A stretch of 64,000 nucleotides of DNA, from contig WNKI01000002.1 of NCBI GenBank assembly GCA_015350385.1, forward strand, positions 5,941,414 through 6,005,413, read 5' to 3'. The position numbers and the translations under genes are program-made. The DNA is from Aculops lycopersici. Lineage: Eukaryota; Arthropoda; Arachnida; Trombidiformes; Eriophyidae. Positions within the stretch are counted from its first letter, which is position 1, and the number at the start of each line of letters is the position of its first letter. The notes under the pieces are model-generated. The model saw only the letters and a list, made by a program, of their open reading frames with translations, had not been told where the DNA came from and ran no database searches. This document shows, one piece after another, positions 19,794 through 32,982 of the stretch.

Positions 19794-22700
19794 GACCTGC
19801 AGGTATTTTGCGAGAATCAAATGAGCTCTGGTTGCATTACTCATCTGCTTAGTAGTGAAATGATAGTTGAACAGTCAAACTAGACGAGCACTTTGTCTAC
19901 TTTTTAGTGGTTGGCCTCGGGTTGAAATGACGCAAAAGACTTAAAGCTGACCGGTCAACTGGAACTAGAGTTTCTATAACCAGAAACCGCATCTCTGGCC
20001 AACTTGATGCTCAATTGAGCGGCAAACCAAACTGAACCAAACCTGACCGAGTGGCTAGAGTGATATACATAACAAAAACAAGGTTTGGTGACTGTTCATG
20101 GTCATAAAACTTGTGGTCATATCCTAGTCATTGCTGGTTTAGTTGAGTTGAGCTAGCATGCGCGAGTTATAACAACAACAACAGCACTTAATACAACTGA
20201 AGCAGATTGCATAACAAGTTGATCTAAATTTGTTTTATTGTTGTGGTAGTCAATTGTAATTCGAAGTTTATGATCATTCAGCAAGTTGAACAAATGCGAC
20301 AACAACTACGTTCAACGACGAGCAACATGGTGAATATGTGGATGTTGACCATCACTATCGCCGTCGTAGTCGTCGATGACGTGAACTCAAGAGCTCAATA
20401 GCTCAACTATTATGAGTATAAGTCTCGTGGCCGATGTTTAAGCTTATGGTTATCCCAACTGAAGAGCTGCGCTTATATATTCAAGTTTTGCTAGCTTTCG
20501 AGTTCTACTTCTGGATCCACTGGCATCTTAATCCGAAGAACCTAATTTCCATTTTGTTCTCCTCGACTTCTAGCGCGAAAGTTTAGCGAGCGTCAAACTT
20601 AACTAGCCATCTTTATTTTTCGAACAATTCGACTGTCCATCAGACTGACCGCCAACAGGGTGGCGAATGCGCTCTTCAGTTTAGCAAGCTCTCGATTGGT
20701 TGGCTTAAGTTGAATGTTTAGCAATTCGATTGAATAAAACACATCCAACCTCTGTTGTAGTTGTTGCTTTTGTTGTTGTTGCGATGGAAATCTAAACGCG
20801 TGTAGATCTCAACTCTACTTTCAGCATCAAATACACCACCGAGATCTGGTGGCTGGCGATGCGAGCCGCAACCACATCCTCTGCCAATTCAGTTCACCCG
20901 AGTGACCAACCCAACCATTAAACGCAAGGCAAGACCGCAATTCAGAACATTCGTTGTTGTTGCTGCTGCTCCTTCTGTTATCGTCGTTTCCAAATTTTCA
21001 AGTTTGAGATCCAAACTGACAAATGAGGCCTAAAAGTCTTGAACAATCTCTACATGGCAAAGACTGGATTTGCTCTTCAAGTTATAATTGATGCAGCCAG
21101 CAAGTGCATTGCCGCCGCCTGTCTTCCGGTGCGCGCTAATTGAGGCACGACAAACTGCTGGCCAGTAAGAGTCGGGCACTTCCGCTAAGAAGCCGGCGAG
21201 TGTCGTGTCTAATTGGATTTGAATTGGAATTGCTCGCTGCGAGTTCGTCAACTGAGTTGACGTCGCTACTGTTGCTCCTCCTCATCCTCCTCATTCTCCT
21301 CTGAACATCTATTGTGTTTGTTTAGATTCGACGGCTTGTGGTTAATTCAATTGTTGCCACTGTGCCATTTTGGCTGTGGTTTCTACACAGGCCACAAGTG
21401 CAACGGAATCAGTTGTTCGAAGGCTTGAAATGGAGCAAACAACAGAAAGTAAAGCAAACGCTTGGCTTCCACTTTTACCAAACCATCAACCGTCGAGCCG
21501 GCAAACGATTGTTGTTGTTGAGACTAGGAACAGGAAGTGAGGTCACCGGCTGCTGCTGCGGCATCAACTTCCTCATCACCACATACTTTCCAGTGAGTTT
21601 GACGACCGATCGAATAGTGAATGAAAACTTTCGTGGAAAGTTGAAGTGCTCAGACTCGCTAGTAATAAACTCGCTCTCTTCAGTTCGTTTTTAGTTGACA
21701 TTGTTGCTGATTGATGGCGATGTAACCACGACGAGTTTATATTGTCAGTTTCTCTCTTTAACTTGACAATTAGTGTGACTAGTGTATGAGCGAGGCAAAT
21801 GAAATTTTAGCCGCTCAGGTTAATGTAGTTACCCATTTAGCAGTTTGCTGCCACCAGTTGATGCGATGCTACTACCTCCTTTTAACAACAGAGGCGCAGA
21901 TGGTGGCGCAACGACTGGCTTTGGTGTTGCAATACCACGCCCCCACCCAATGATTTAGTGCCCTCCAGTCGGCAATCTGATGGCCATCATCGCACCGCAT
22001 CACTTCATATCAATAATATAATTGATTGCATTAATTTATACTGCAACATCGAACTCGCAGCTCTTGTTTGGGGCGCAAACAAGACTACAAAACCTTTGAA
22101 ATCTGCCCAATAAAACAATGGCCCTGAGTTTTCCATTGGGGCTCCGTGTTGAGCGCACGCGTTCGATTGTTTTGCAAGTTTTGATTTGGAAAGTAGCATA
22201 GTTTTTCGATGCGAATATACGAACAGCTCTCGCTGTTCCTGCTGCTGTTGCTGTTGCCGCAACAATTAAACTGAAACTGGTTCTCGCTGTCTATTTTCCG
22301 TAGTACTTGTTGATGTTATCCCTGTTATCACAAAAACTCGCGCAGATGGCGAGTTGCCACTTTCCAATTGCTACCACCAGAGAACCAGGAGAAGTTTTGC
22401 AAATTCGGATCTACTATCAACCATGTGGTGGTAGCGGTCAGGGTAGCGTCTGCAGACTGCTTCAAAAACTAACTGGTTTCCACTTTAATCGGTTGTCCTT
22501 TTTCTAATATCGAAACGAAATCAAATTGTCGTGGTCTTCAATATTAGAATCAATTGTTTCTTTTTCTCTAAATCTCTCTTATTATTATTTCGCTTGATTG
22601 GCCATCTAACTCGGAAATTTTTGTTCGAATGTTGAGAACGAGATGTGAGAGATTTCATTTGTGCGAAAACCTCTCTAACGCCAGTTCGAATCACCAATTT

Positions 22701-23132
22701 GTTGCCACCACCACCGCCACATGTCTAAGTGGCCAACAGCTACAAGCAAACAAGTGAAATAAAGTTTCTTTTTACGTTTTGTCGACTTATTTGTCGACAA
22801 TCGACTAGTCGTTACAGCTAACCAAGAGGAATCAATAACTCGCGGCGCCCAGACTGGAGATTTATGGCTCATCGAGTTGGAAATCCCCGCCTTTACTTGA
22901 GATACAAATTACTAATTGCTCCACTTTCCCTTTCTCTGCATGCAAAACCCTAGATGCTTCCACTTCCGTTCACTATGACTCTAGCAGTGCAACGAAATCA
23001 AGAGACAAGTTGAAGATTTTACAAAACAGAGACCAACAGAATAAACCGACTCTTTGTTGGTTATTGAGCCATCATCATAACATTGGAGACGCATCAAATA
23101 CTCTTCATGGTACTGCACAGACTGCTGACAAA

Positions 23133-26100
23133 ATGTCACATGATATACTGATAGAGCCAAAGATAATGACACTATTCTATCTGCTCACTATAGTTATTAT
23201 CATATCAAGTTGTGCAATAAACTTAAGTGAGGCGTTGAAAGTTAGCGTTTCAATACCTGAACTTGTGAAACTAAACGACGCATTTTGGCTTAATTGCAGC
23301 CATCAGAAAACAAACTCAAGACAACAGAACCAAAGAACTAACTTAATTTTAGACGAAGAAACTAGACCAACTTCATTGGCTGGTGCTAAGCAAAATCATC
23401 ATCAGTCAAATGAGGAAATTTACGCTATCAAATGGTACAAAGATGAGGAGGAATTCTATAGATATTTGCCAAACGCCGAGCCAAAAGTATCAACTTACGA
23501 AACAAACGGAATTCAATTGGATGTAAGTACAAGTCTTTAGTTTCTTTGCAGCCCATTCACTTTCGCCCTCTTCTTTTTTGCTGCTTGCCATCATCACTCT
23601 TGGAATCATGATTTATTGTGTTTGGCTTGAGAGAAGGGAGAAGAAGTGGAAGTATTAAGAATTAAGCTTCAATAGCAACGCCAACAACGACATCATTTTA
23701 TTTTAGCTTATCGACTGCTTAGCAAACGACGAGATTTGCTAGCGAGTCAGTCAGTCAAGTTGTTGGTTGATTTTGTGCGCTAATTTTGCGCTTGATTCCA
23801 CCGGGCGTTAGTTCATAGAAAGAAAACTCATCGAATCCACCGACTCTCACTGGCCGGAAATTAGCGTATTCGTTATGCGATCGTTTGGGTGCTTTAACTT
23901 ATGGCCGCCAAAGTTTCCCTCTTCAACTGACTGACTTTTTGTACTAACAAAACAAGTCGGCAACTTTTCATGTTGCGTGAAATCCAGTCTGACGTAACCT
24001 CTACTAGCTGATGGGTTCAAGAGGGATAGCGGCAAAGAGAGAGCCAATTAACTCTCTTGACGAGAGAGGAAGTGAATAAGCAGCTTCGCTAGGAAACGAC
24101 GAACTGTGGAGCGCCACAAAATAGCAAAGCTAGTAGTAGTAGTGGTTGTAGTAGTAGTAATATGAAAATGTAAATTGCAGGTGATCGCTTTGTAAATTGC
24201 TAATAGCTAGCATGTAGTGAATCGGCTGGATGGCTATTCTTTGTGACGAAGCTAGCAACACGAGCTCTTTTTGTTTTGTTTTATTTCAGCGTGCAACCAT
24301 AAAATTCAGCTCGACTTTCCGGTTCAAATCGCCCTCGCTTTTATTGCGGTGTCATGTCCACAAGTCTAACGATTGCGGCCAGGGCCGCGGCAGCTCCGGT
24401 TATGTAGTGAGGTGAGTGGTGACGGTGCAGTTGCGTGTTAGCCTTCCATCAAAAGTGTCCACTTTCGCTAGCCATTGAAGCTCTCGTTGCAGTGGCCGTT
24501 GCGGCGGCTAAAGTGACTGAGCAACAACCTTCACCTGTAAGCCCAAAAAATTAGAACCGTCGCGAGGAGTCGGATTGAGAAGAAGATGATGACATGATCA
24601 CGCCAACTTAGTGGTTAGTCTCTTTCCGGTATTTTGTCTTCTTCCTCAATCTCCCATGCTTTGGTCAGTTTGGGTCTCGAACATACAATAGACATTTATG
24701 GTGGTTTTTGTGGAAAGAAAGCACTTTATTTAACTCAAGCAAAGAATAACATCACTGGCCGAGATGTAAAAATCTGGAGGTAAAAAAGTGGAGGGCGTGG
24801 CTTTGCCACAAATCGAGAAAGTCGATCGGTTATTCGTCGTTTGATCGTCGCAGACATAATATTTTGTCTGCTCTCGTTTGTTTCACGCTTGCGACAACAA
24901 AAATTGTCCCATTTGTCTTACTCGTCGAATGGCAGTGAGAGAGACGTTGAAGGGGGCAAAACTTGACCAGGTAAAGCGGCTAAAGTGCTCGCGAGTTTAT
25001 TGTCGCGTTACGCCCTCTTTTTCCTCTTCATCTGAAACTTGAAACCTCATATCTAAGAGTCAGAGGTGTGTGAGTGAGAGAGACTAAAGCGACAATTAGA
25101 ATTTTTCAGAAACTTGGCCACCACTGGTTTCTTGTGTGAACACCGGAGACAGGAAATGGATAGTTGGTTGCACGTTACGCGTTTCGAGGAGTGATTTGAG
25201 CCGCCAACTATTTTGCCGCCAGCGGAGGCGGTGCCTCATATTCTCACTCCAACCAAGACATTTGGTCTACCTAACATTCCCTCTTGTGAGCTCAACTCGC
25301 GCGACCAGCTCGCTTCCGGTGCCTTGGTTGTCGCTGCAACCGGCGCCGGTACTCGCGCCGCCCATCAATCATCGCGAGCCAAGTGAGAGGCAGCCGAGCG
25401 ATTGGCCATAGGCGTGCACCTGAAAGGTAATGTGCGAGAGGCGAGAGTTGGCTAGTGAGAGGCCCGCGTTTACAATGCGCTCGATCGAGCGAGTCGTCGC
25501 AACCGACTGGCGGGTGCTGGCCTAAGTCAGGCAGTTTCCCTTTAACTCTCTCTTCCTCCCTCCCTCCCTCCGTTTCTCGCCCACTTGTTTCATCGGAACC
25601 ATGAGCGAATCGCTCAAATATCAGTCTTTTCTCGCCAGTTTGCTTACCTAACTACTGGCAAACTTTTGATGTCTCATAATTCTCATGGCTCATAATATTT
25701 GGCCCACGCCCAACGTTTGATGCCCGATGATTCGCAAGTCACCCAGTTTGCTGTAAACTTGGCAGCTCGTCCAAATATCCTGCCTGCAACCATCCTATTT
25801 GTAGCAGCAGTATAGCATTAGCCATTAAGTTTCTCGCCATCATTGTCCACATTATCATCGATGTTGTTGTTGTTGTCAATCTTTACTTCCGTTTATTTGC
25901 CCGACCGAAGACCTATTCTAATGGCGCCTATGCACCCATTGGGCGGCTGCATATTCCCCGACACATCTTGTAGTTGAGTAGGTAGAATTTGTTTGTTGCG
26001 TGTCGCTAGCTGCTTGCCGAAAACAACGACAGTTGCGAATATTGAAATCCTTATCAACCTTTCGGTTGACAAGTTGCCGGCTTTGTGCGACTTAACATGG

Positions 26101-26167
26101 TTGCTCATGATTACCTGTGCTCGTAGCCAACTCGTCCAATCATCCGCTGGGAATTTGTTTTAGCGCT

Positions 26168-26200
<33 letters not shown>

Positions 26201-29200
26201 TCGTCGTCGTCGTCGTCATCGTCATCGTCGTCGTCGTCGTCGTCGTCATCGTCAGCTATGTAGTCAGCTACGTAGTCAACTTTCTTGTCAGTCTTGTCCG
26301 CTGCCGACTATCATTAGTTGTTATCTGTGTTGGTAGATGACTAGATGATATAATTAGATCACACAGTTGCGCGCTTGTCGTATTTTGCATTTTTGGCCAA
26401 GTTGTATTTGCAACTGGGCTCCTGGAGCAACAAACTCTGTGGGATCGCCTTCTTCGGCTGGCCGAAAACATCGGCCACTGTTTCCACTATCTTCGTCTCT
26501 CCCGCCGCCGCCGTCAGCCCTACTTCGTTTATTAGTTGTTCAAAATGAAAGTCGATTGGTCACGTAGGCTACTCTCTGTTTCCACACTGATCCCAACTTA
26601 GCGACTCGATGGGATCAGTTACATCCATCATTTCAGGGACACGCACAGCTAGTGAGCACTGGACTGAAGCAACAAGACTAGAGCAACACCGGAAGCGCCA
26701 ATTAGCTTCGGGTGGTGGCCAAACGGAGCACTTAGAGCTACGACTGTCTGCGCCCTCAACATTCGAACACTCGGGTTTGATGACCATCGACGAGTGAGTG
26801 GCGATGGTTTCCTGGGTGGCACTGGTATTGTGGAGCTAGTTAAGGGTAGTCACGATCTAAACTCTGAACACAAAGAGACATAGAAATACACATGCACACA
26901 AACGAAATTGTTATATAACTCCACGCTACAATACAACTATAACAACAGCAACAACAACAATTGATTCATTATCATTAGCAGTAACGCGCGCAAACGTAAC
27001 CTAATGTCGTGGTTTTGGTTTGCTAGTTCCGCGTTCAGTTTAGTCTAGTTCGGTTGCTTATATTGAAAAGCGACTAGCGCTAGTGATAAAATCCAATTCA
27101 TGTATCACTCTTCGTCGGCGTACCACCTAAGCTACCGATGACGAGCCTCTCTGAGTGCAATTCTATGTTTGTTGGATCTCTCCCTCTCCCTCGCTCAACG
27201 GCTCGCTCTTGTGGTTGGCTAATTGATTGTCATTACCTGCGAGAGCGTAAGAGAGGGAGAGACGAAATGTTCGACATTCACTCTCATCATGCTCGTCGCT
27301 AGTGGCGCCAATTTCCTCCTTCGACTTGTGGAGTTTCATTTACCTGGAATCGAAGCAAAACTGACCAAAAGCAGCCAACGACAAGCGAGTGGTAAGAGTT
27401 GAAAGTGTTGAGCGAATTGTAATGCTTACTTTACCTTCGATGTCCTTTGCCATGCGAGTTACGAGAGTTTAGTGCGACGTTCTCGCAACTATGGCTAGCG
27501 CACATGATGACATAATAACCATAATCGACATTCATTTTATCTCCAAGCCAGTGGCCACTAGCAGTGGTTTCCTTGCTACCGGTGGAATTTTCTCTCAATG
27601 TACAGTGTTGGCGATGGCGGTGTTTGTTGTCGTTATACGCAGCCCTACTAACGCAAGCTGAATTCACGCTTAGTTTTACACTCTCTCACTCTCAACTTGC
27701 AAGCCGAACTAACTGACGGCCAGCTAGCCGCGGCGACAAACAGGAAATCACAGGTAATGTCTTTCTTGCTTCCACTGGCGCTGAGGCAAAGCTAAATGAT
27801 TACATTTGGCTTTCGCTTCCAATGGAGCAGCCTTGCTTGCTGGTCACTCGCCGACCGCTAAGCAGACCGGCCAACTCGCCATCGACGTCGTCATTGTTGG
27901 CTTGAGTGTCTGCACGTGCCAAAGCTACTATTCTACGAAAAGTTTCGCCGACCAACTGGCCGGCAAGCGAGTTGAACAGGAAGTGGATTCTCAGTAGAAG
28001 AGAAAGTAATTTTGTTGGCTGGCATTTTCGGCCCGACTACTAAACAAGTTGCGCTTGAAACTTTTGATCCAATTGAATTCAATCAAATGGTGACAAGATT
28101 CCTGTGTGACAAACAGCCTGGAGTTTGCCACTTCTATTCATCTGAATCCTAAGTTGCGTCTCCCATGACCGTAGATTGGTACTCCTTTACTTGCACAACA
28201 ACTACAACGACAACAACAACCAAAGCCTTCTAATGATGACGATACATCGACACTGTGTTGTGCAAATCATCATTACACAAGCGCCGGCGAGTGCGATAAA
28301 TCTTTGCGGCTTTGCAGAGGCGCATTTGACTGTGTTGTTAGTCTTTTGGCTTTGCCTTGTGAGATTGTCATCACCTGAACTGTGGTCCCGTTGTCAGGAA
28401 GCTTTGGTTGGGGCAAGTTTCGAGCTAACAGTTAACCCGCAGCCTCGAAAGTTGTAATTCATAACTCGTCGCGAGTCTTGGCGATCATTTGCAGCTCGTC
28501 GACGTAACGACGACCGCCAACTAGTGTCTTGTCGTTGGATTAGATTTCTGCCTACGTATAGGACGGAGAAGAAAAGGAAGAAAGGGAAGGGGAAGGCTTA
28601 TACCTCACAGCGGCCCAACTTCCTGCTTCAGATGACCATAAAGTTCGTGGCCAACCTCTGTGTATCAGTTTCCAACTCGCTAATCTTGGCTAAAATTTTC
28701 CCTCTTCCCCTGTTTCTTGTGCTAGAACAGGAGAAGAAGTGAAACCTAGGAGCCAACTATGAAGCGGTTAGCTGTACATGAAACCAACAGTAGCTTTGAG
28801 TTTTGCTTGACTCAAGGCTCAACGTAAACCTGGCGGCCGGCGCAGCAATCGGTCAGCAACTCTAGCCAATCGGCCGGCCAGCCGGACAACCAGCAAGCGA
28901 GCAAGTTGCCCAAGGGGATTCACTTTGGTAATGAGTTGCGCGCTCGCCCTGAGCTATTTTCAGCAACTTGCTGGGTGATTGTCAGCTGTGCCTAGCGGCG
29001 GCATTGCAAACTACTGCCTCTACACGTGTCTTCATGAAACATTCTCGTTAGTTCCTCTCTGTTTCCTCTCCCATTGTGTCGAGAGGAAGTTTCAAAACCG
29101 CAAAGTTGCTTGGCGACTTTGCGTCGCGATTGAAACAAATAGCCAACAAACTAGAGGCCGCTCTTTGTTACAGCAATCCAGAGGAAAACTGGCAGCTTCC

Positions 29201-32200
29201 CTGTGTCTGTGAAGCTGAAGCAACGCTAAGCTCCGATCTTGGCTCCTCCTCGATCCTGTCAATCGACATGGCGAATAACGACGACCACCAACGCGACTTC
29301 CGCTCAAAAGCCAACCGTACATTTCCATTACCCATTCCACTAATCTAAAAACCAACTACTCCCACCCGAACGACAGCAATCAAAGTCACACGAAGGCAAC
29401 GTGTTCCTAACCAAAGGTAAGTCACTTGGTCCCGGGATTTGATTATAATCTACACTATCGGCGCCCATCGGAAGCTTGTCATCGCTCTCGGTGCGAGAAA
29501 AGCACAACTACCGACACTGGCGTTCAATTGGCGATGCAATGCAAATTAAACGCTTGCCGATGAGAGTTTGAGGAGGTTAAATTGATTGTTGGCTGTATTT
29601 GGGTTGGTTGCTTTCCAATATAATAATAATAGCGACCCACTGGCTTGACAACTAACATATTCGTGCCAAATATATAATCAACCAAGCGACTTCCTAACTT
29701 TACCTCTCCCATGTCCAAAAAATGCCACGATAACTACCGCCTTCACCGCGATAACTTGGAACCCCTCTTCCGCTCGGCTAAATTTACAACTCAAACAACA
29801 ACAACAACAACCGCAACCTCAACTAAACTCGAGTAGCCGACGTGAACACGGAGGGCAACTATAGGTGCGAGATCCTTTCCGAGGCGCCAATATTCGAGAC
29901 GGTGCGCAAATCAAAACATTTGAAAGTCTATGGTAAGTAGGAGTAGTTGCTTTGTGGTCTTGACGGCATGAGATTGTGGAGATTAACTCAGTTGCTGAGC
30001 AGTCGACTGCTAGTTAACAAGGCGAGAGTTGAGATTGAGTTTCTCGCGCGACTCCCCAACATAGTTTATGCGACTATGGAGAAGTGCGGCTCTCTAATTG
30101 CTGAAGCGTGAGCCTGCTTCTCGTGGGGTTGTCTTTGTGTGGCTTGGATTCAACGACAAGAAGAACGAGAAGAAGGGAAAACTTCAAAGAGAAGAGTATT
30201 ATTATTATGTAATGTTTAATATTGTATTGTTCTCTATGGTTTGCTGTTCGCCTCTGTCTCTTTCTCTACTTTGTCGTCGTCGTCGAGCAATCGAAGCACA
30301 AAGATGCAATCGCAGCGGTGGCGACTTTCAACACTGAAGACTGACGAACAGTTGGGGGCACCTGGAGGAGCTGGCAACTGGCAATGGGGAGTTAGTTTTA
30401 ATTAATGAGCCCAACATGAGGTCAGCCGGTTGGATGACTCGCTTGGTTGGTCGTTTGGTAGGCTGGTTTGTTGTGGTTGGTCTTGAAGAGAGGGAGCACA
30501 AACAAAGATGCTCTCTAAGGATAAGAAGGAGCTCGAGTGTTTGGCTTCCTCGCGGTTTTTGGTGCGACGTAAGGTTTCTGACAATGACGAGGACGTTGAA
30601 GATGGACGTTACGTAAGGCGCCACAATTTTTGCCCACCAAACCAAATCTCAAAGTGGTATGCAAAAAAGACTCGCGTCAATGCACAAGCAGCAGTACAAC
30701 GGATAAGGTTAGAGTAAAGAAGAAGGATGGGCGTTGGTGGTTTTTCGTCACCAGAGGCGATTCTAAGAATAAGACTGCAACGCCACCTTAACCATACAAA
30801 GAGCACGACGAAGAAGGAGACTTATGCTTATTTCGCTCAATATTATTGCAACTTGGATGCTTTAACCACACGCTCATACTACTATCAACACTAAGGAAAG
30901 CTCACCTTCTCCATTCATTCATTAGCCAACTCGGTGATGGTGGAGCTTCTCCGGCTACACAGTGATTGAGCGCCAAGTGTCGCCGGGCTCTTGTGCTGTG
31001 TCGTTTGGTCAGGTGTACATCCTAGAGTTTGGGATCGAATCTTGCTATCCAAGTGGCAACTCTGTACTGTGCATATTCTAGATTTGCAACAAAAACAGCA
31101 GTACCTGCAACTACAATGAATCAGACGCTCACCTGGCGGCGACTGCAACTCGATTGAATGGTCAAGTTTAATCTTCGAGACTTGTCGCTGTCGCCCTCGA
31201 CAACTGCCGCCGCCTTCGCCACCACAGCTACTGCTCGCACAGTTGTGGTTGCGTCAGAAATGTGGACGGCCAGTAAACCATCTAGAAATACCAAAGTGGC
31301 TCCAGTTCCTAAAGCTAGACGTTTGCGGATCATCAGCTCGCTTGCCCCGTTCCATTCATCAGGCTCATTTGAATGAATAAATGAACTGAACCGAGCTGCG
31401 TGGTGGATCCCGTTGTGTGGAATAAAATCAGTCAGGCTGTTGAAGGATCAAGCGAAAAGTTGGCGGCAGACCGAGTGAGTTAGTGACTATCCGACTGATG
31501 GAGTGCGACATGGCCAAAAGCGGATTTGCAATTGTTATTCGGCAAGCAGGTAGGCAGACGGGCGGGCAGGTGAGCAGCCAAGTAGGCGACTTGTAGGTAG
31601 GTGTAACCGACCGACAAGGAGGCGACAATAACACACAACGACATCAAAGACTAGGAAGAAGGAGGCAAGTGGAAGTTGCCGACTGTTATGGGCGACAGCG
31701 AGTTTGTTGAATTGCAAATGGAATATCTTGAAGAAGAGAGAGAAAGAGAAAAAATAGAAGTCACCTTTCTAATGTTTGCCGTTTGGGAAAGTTGCTAGTT
31801 GGATCTCAGGTAAAGGCGTTTGCCGGTAGTCAGTGTGACTGCAACTTACTCTACATTCATCTTCATCTCCTTTTCCTTGAACTCAAACTTAAACTCTAGC
31901 TCACATTCAAACTCTAACCGCACGGAGGGAGGTGACACTTCATCCTGTCTGACCGCTCGACTAACACAACGACAACCACGACGAAATTGAACGACGCCCA
32001 TCGCACTTGCGATCGCGAGAGATTCTGGCACTCGGCAAACCACCGACCACTTGTTGTTGTTATTGTTGTGTCTCTGAATATGCTAAGAGTGTGTGCTGAC
32101 AAAGAGTTGGAAGTTAAATAGCTTTGGGTGCTCTAAGAGCCAGAGATAAGGAGAAGGAGGAGGAGAAGGAGAAAAAGTCACTCTTTTGAGCGACACAAAT

Positions 32201-32947
32201 GACGACGACGACGACGACAACCACCACTCGAGCTCTTCGAACCAAAGACAGAGACAAAGACAAACTGTCGTCGAGTTGATCTCCACCTCACTAGCACTAG
32301 AGGGATCCATTTAGCGGAACACAACTACTTTCCGCTATCTTTGTGGCGCAATCTTTGCGCCCATCAAAACCATCGAAACAGTCACTTGGGGTTAGAGGCG
32401 GCAGAGGCGAGCGCCGAGTAGAGAACAAAGGCCAAAGTTTATCGGCTAGCTAGCTATTTGCCGCCAACTCTTTGGCTTGACAGGCAGGATAGTCGCCGGC
32501 AGTCGCATAGGCCACCAAGGCAACCAATTTGCATGATTGTTGTCCAGCTGGTTCGGTCGCCCCATTATCTCGTTGGCGGCATCAGCATTCTGCGCACAAG
32601 TGGGACAAGTAGCACAGTAATACGAAAGAGACACACTTCGACACCAACCACCTGGCGATCGGATGCTGGGCAGTGAGCACCTTAGCGAGGCCAGCCAAGC
32701 AACGGGACGGGAGAGCTGGATGGCGACAAGTGGTATAGAGGCGAGAGGAAACACAAAGATTCTCACTCGATAGAAGAAGTAGGAGGGGTGAAAGTGTAGA
32801 GACAATTGACAAAAGTGTAGCGACTCGCCAGCGATGTGATGCCCGAAACCTAGCGGATGATCAATGATTATTTGAATATGATGATGGTGACGGTGGTGCG
32901 AGTCGACAATCGTTGGCCGGTTGGCTGACGATCGATTGTTGTTTTTG

Positions 32948-32982
<35 letters not shown>

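Larger units (their letters stand above)
18814..23132. other. Long upstream region between ThrRS and the Beat coding start
   Basis: 4.3 kb with no supported coding gene. It must hold the ThrRS promoter and the 5' end of the Beat gene. A CAAAGAG|GTAAGTAG donor-like site at about 19611 could end a non-coding Beat exon, and CTAGCAG near 22988 could be the matching acceptor; both are weak inferences. A perfect 14-bp hairpin lies at 19761-19793. CAACTTG/CAAGTTG words recur. The sequence is otherwise unremarkable. Confidence 0.4.
23523..29376 (+). other. Intron 1 of the Beat gene
   Basis: 5.85 kb between GTAAGT at 23523 and GACAG at 29376. It contains an (AGT)n tract (24131-24160), a (TCCC)n tract near 25555, a long (CGT)n tract (26168-26253) and a 10-bp inverted repeat at 26586-26619. 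Short open frames (60-93 codons) on both strands have no recognisable features. No nested gene is supported. Its size suits cis-regulatory DNA. Confidence 0.6.

Noticed and set aside
22684..22697. AGTTCGAATCA resembling a tRNA B-box
   Set aside because: No A-box or cloverleaf stems can be drawn around it.
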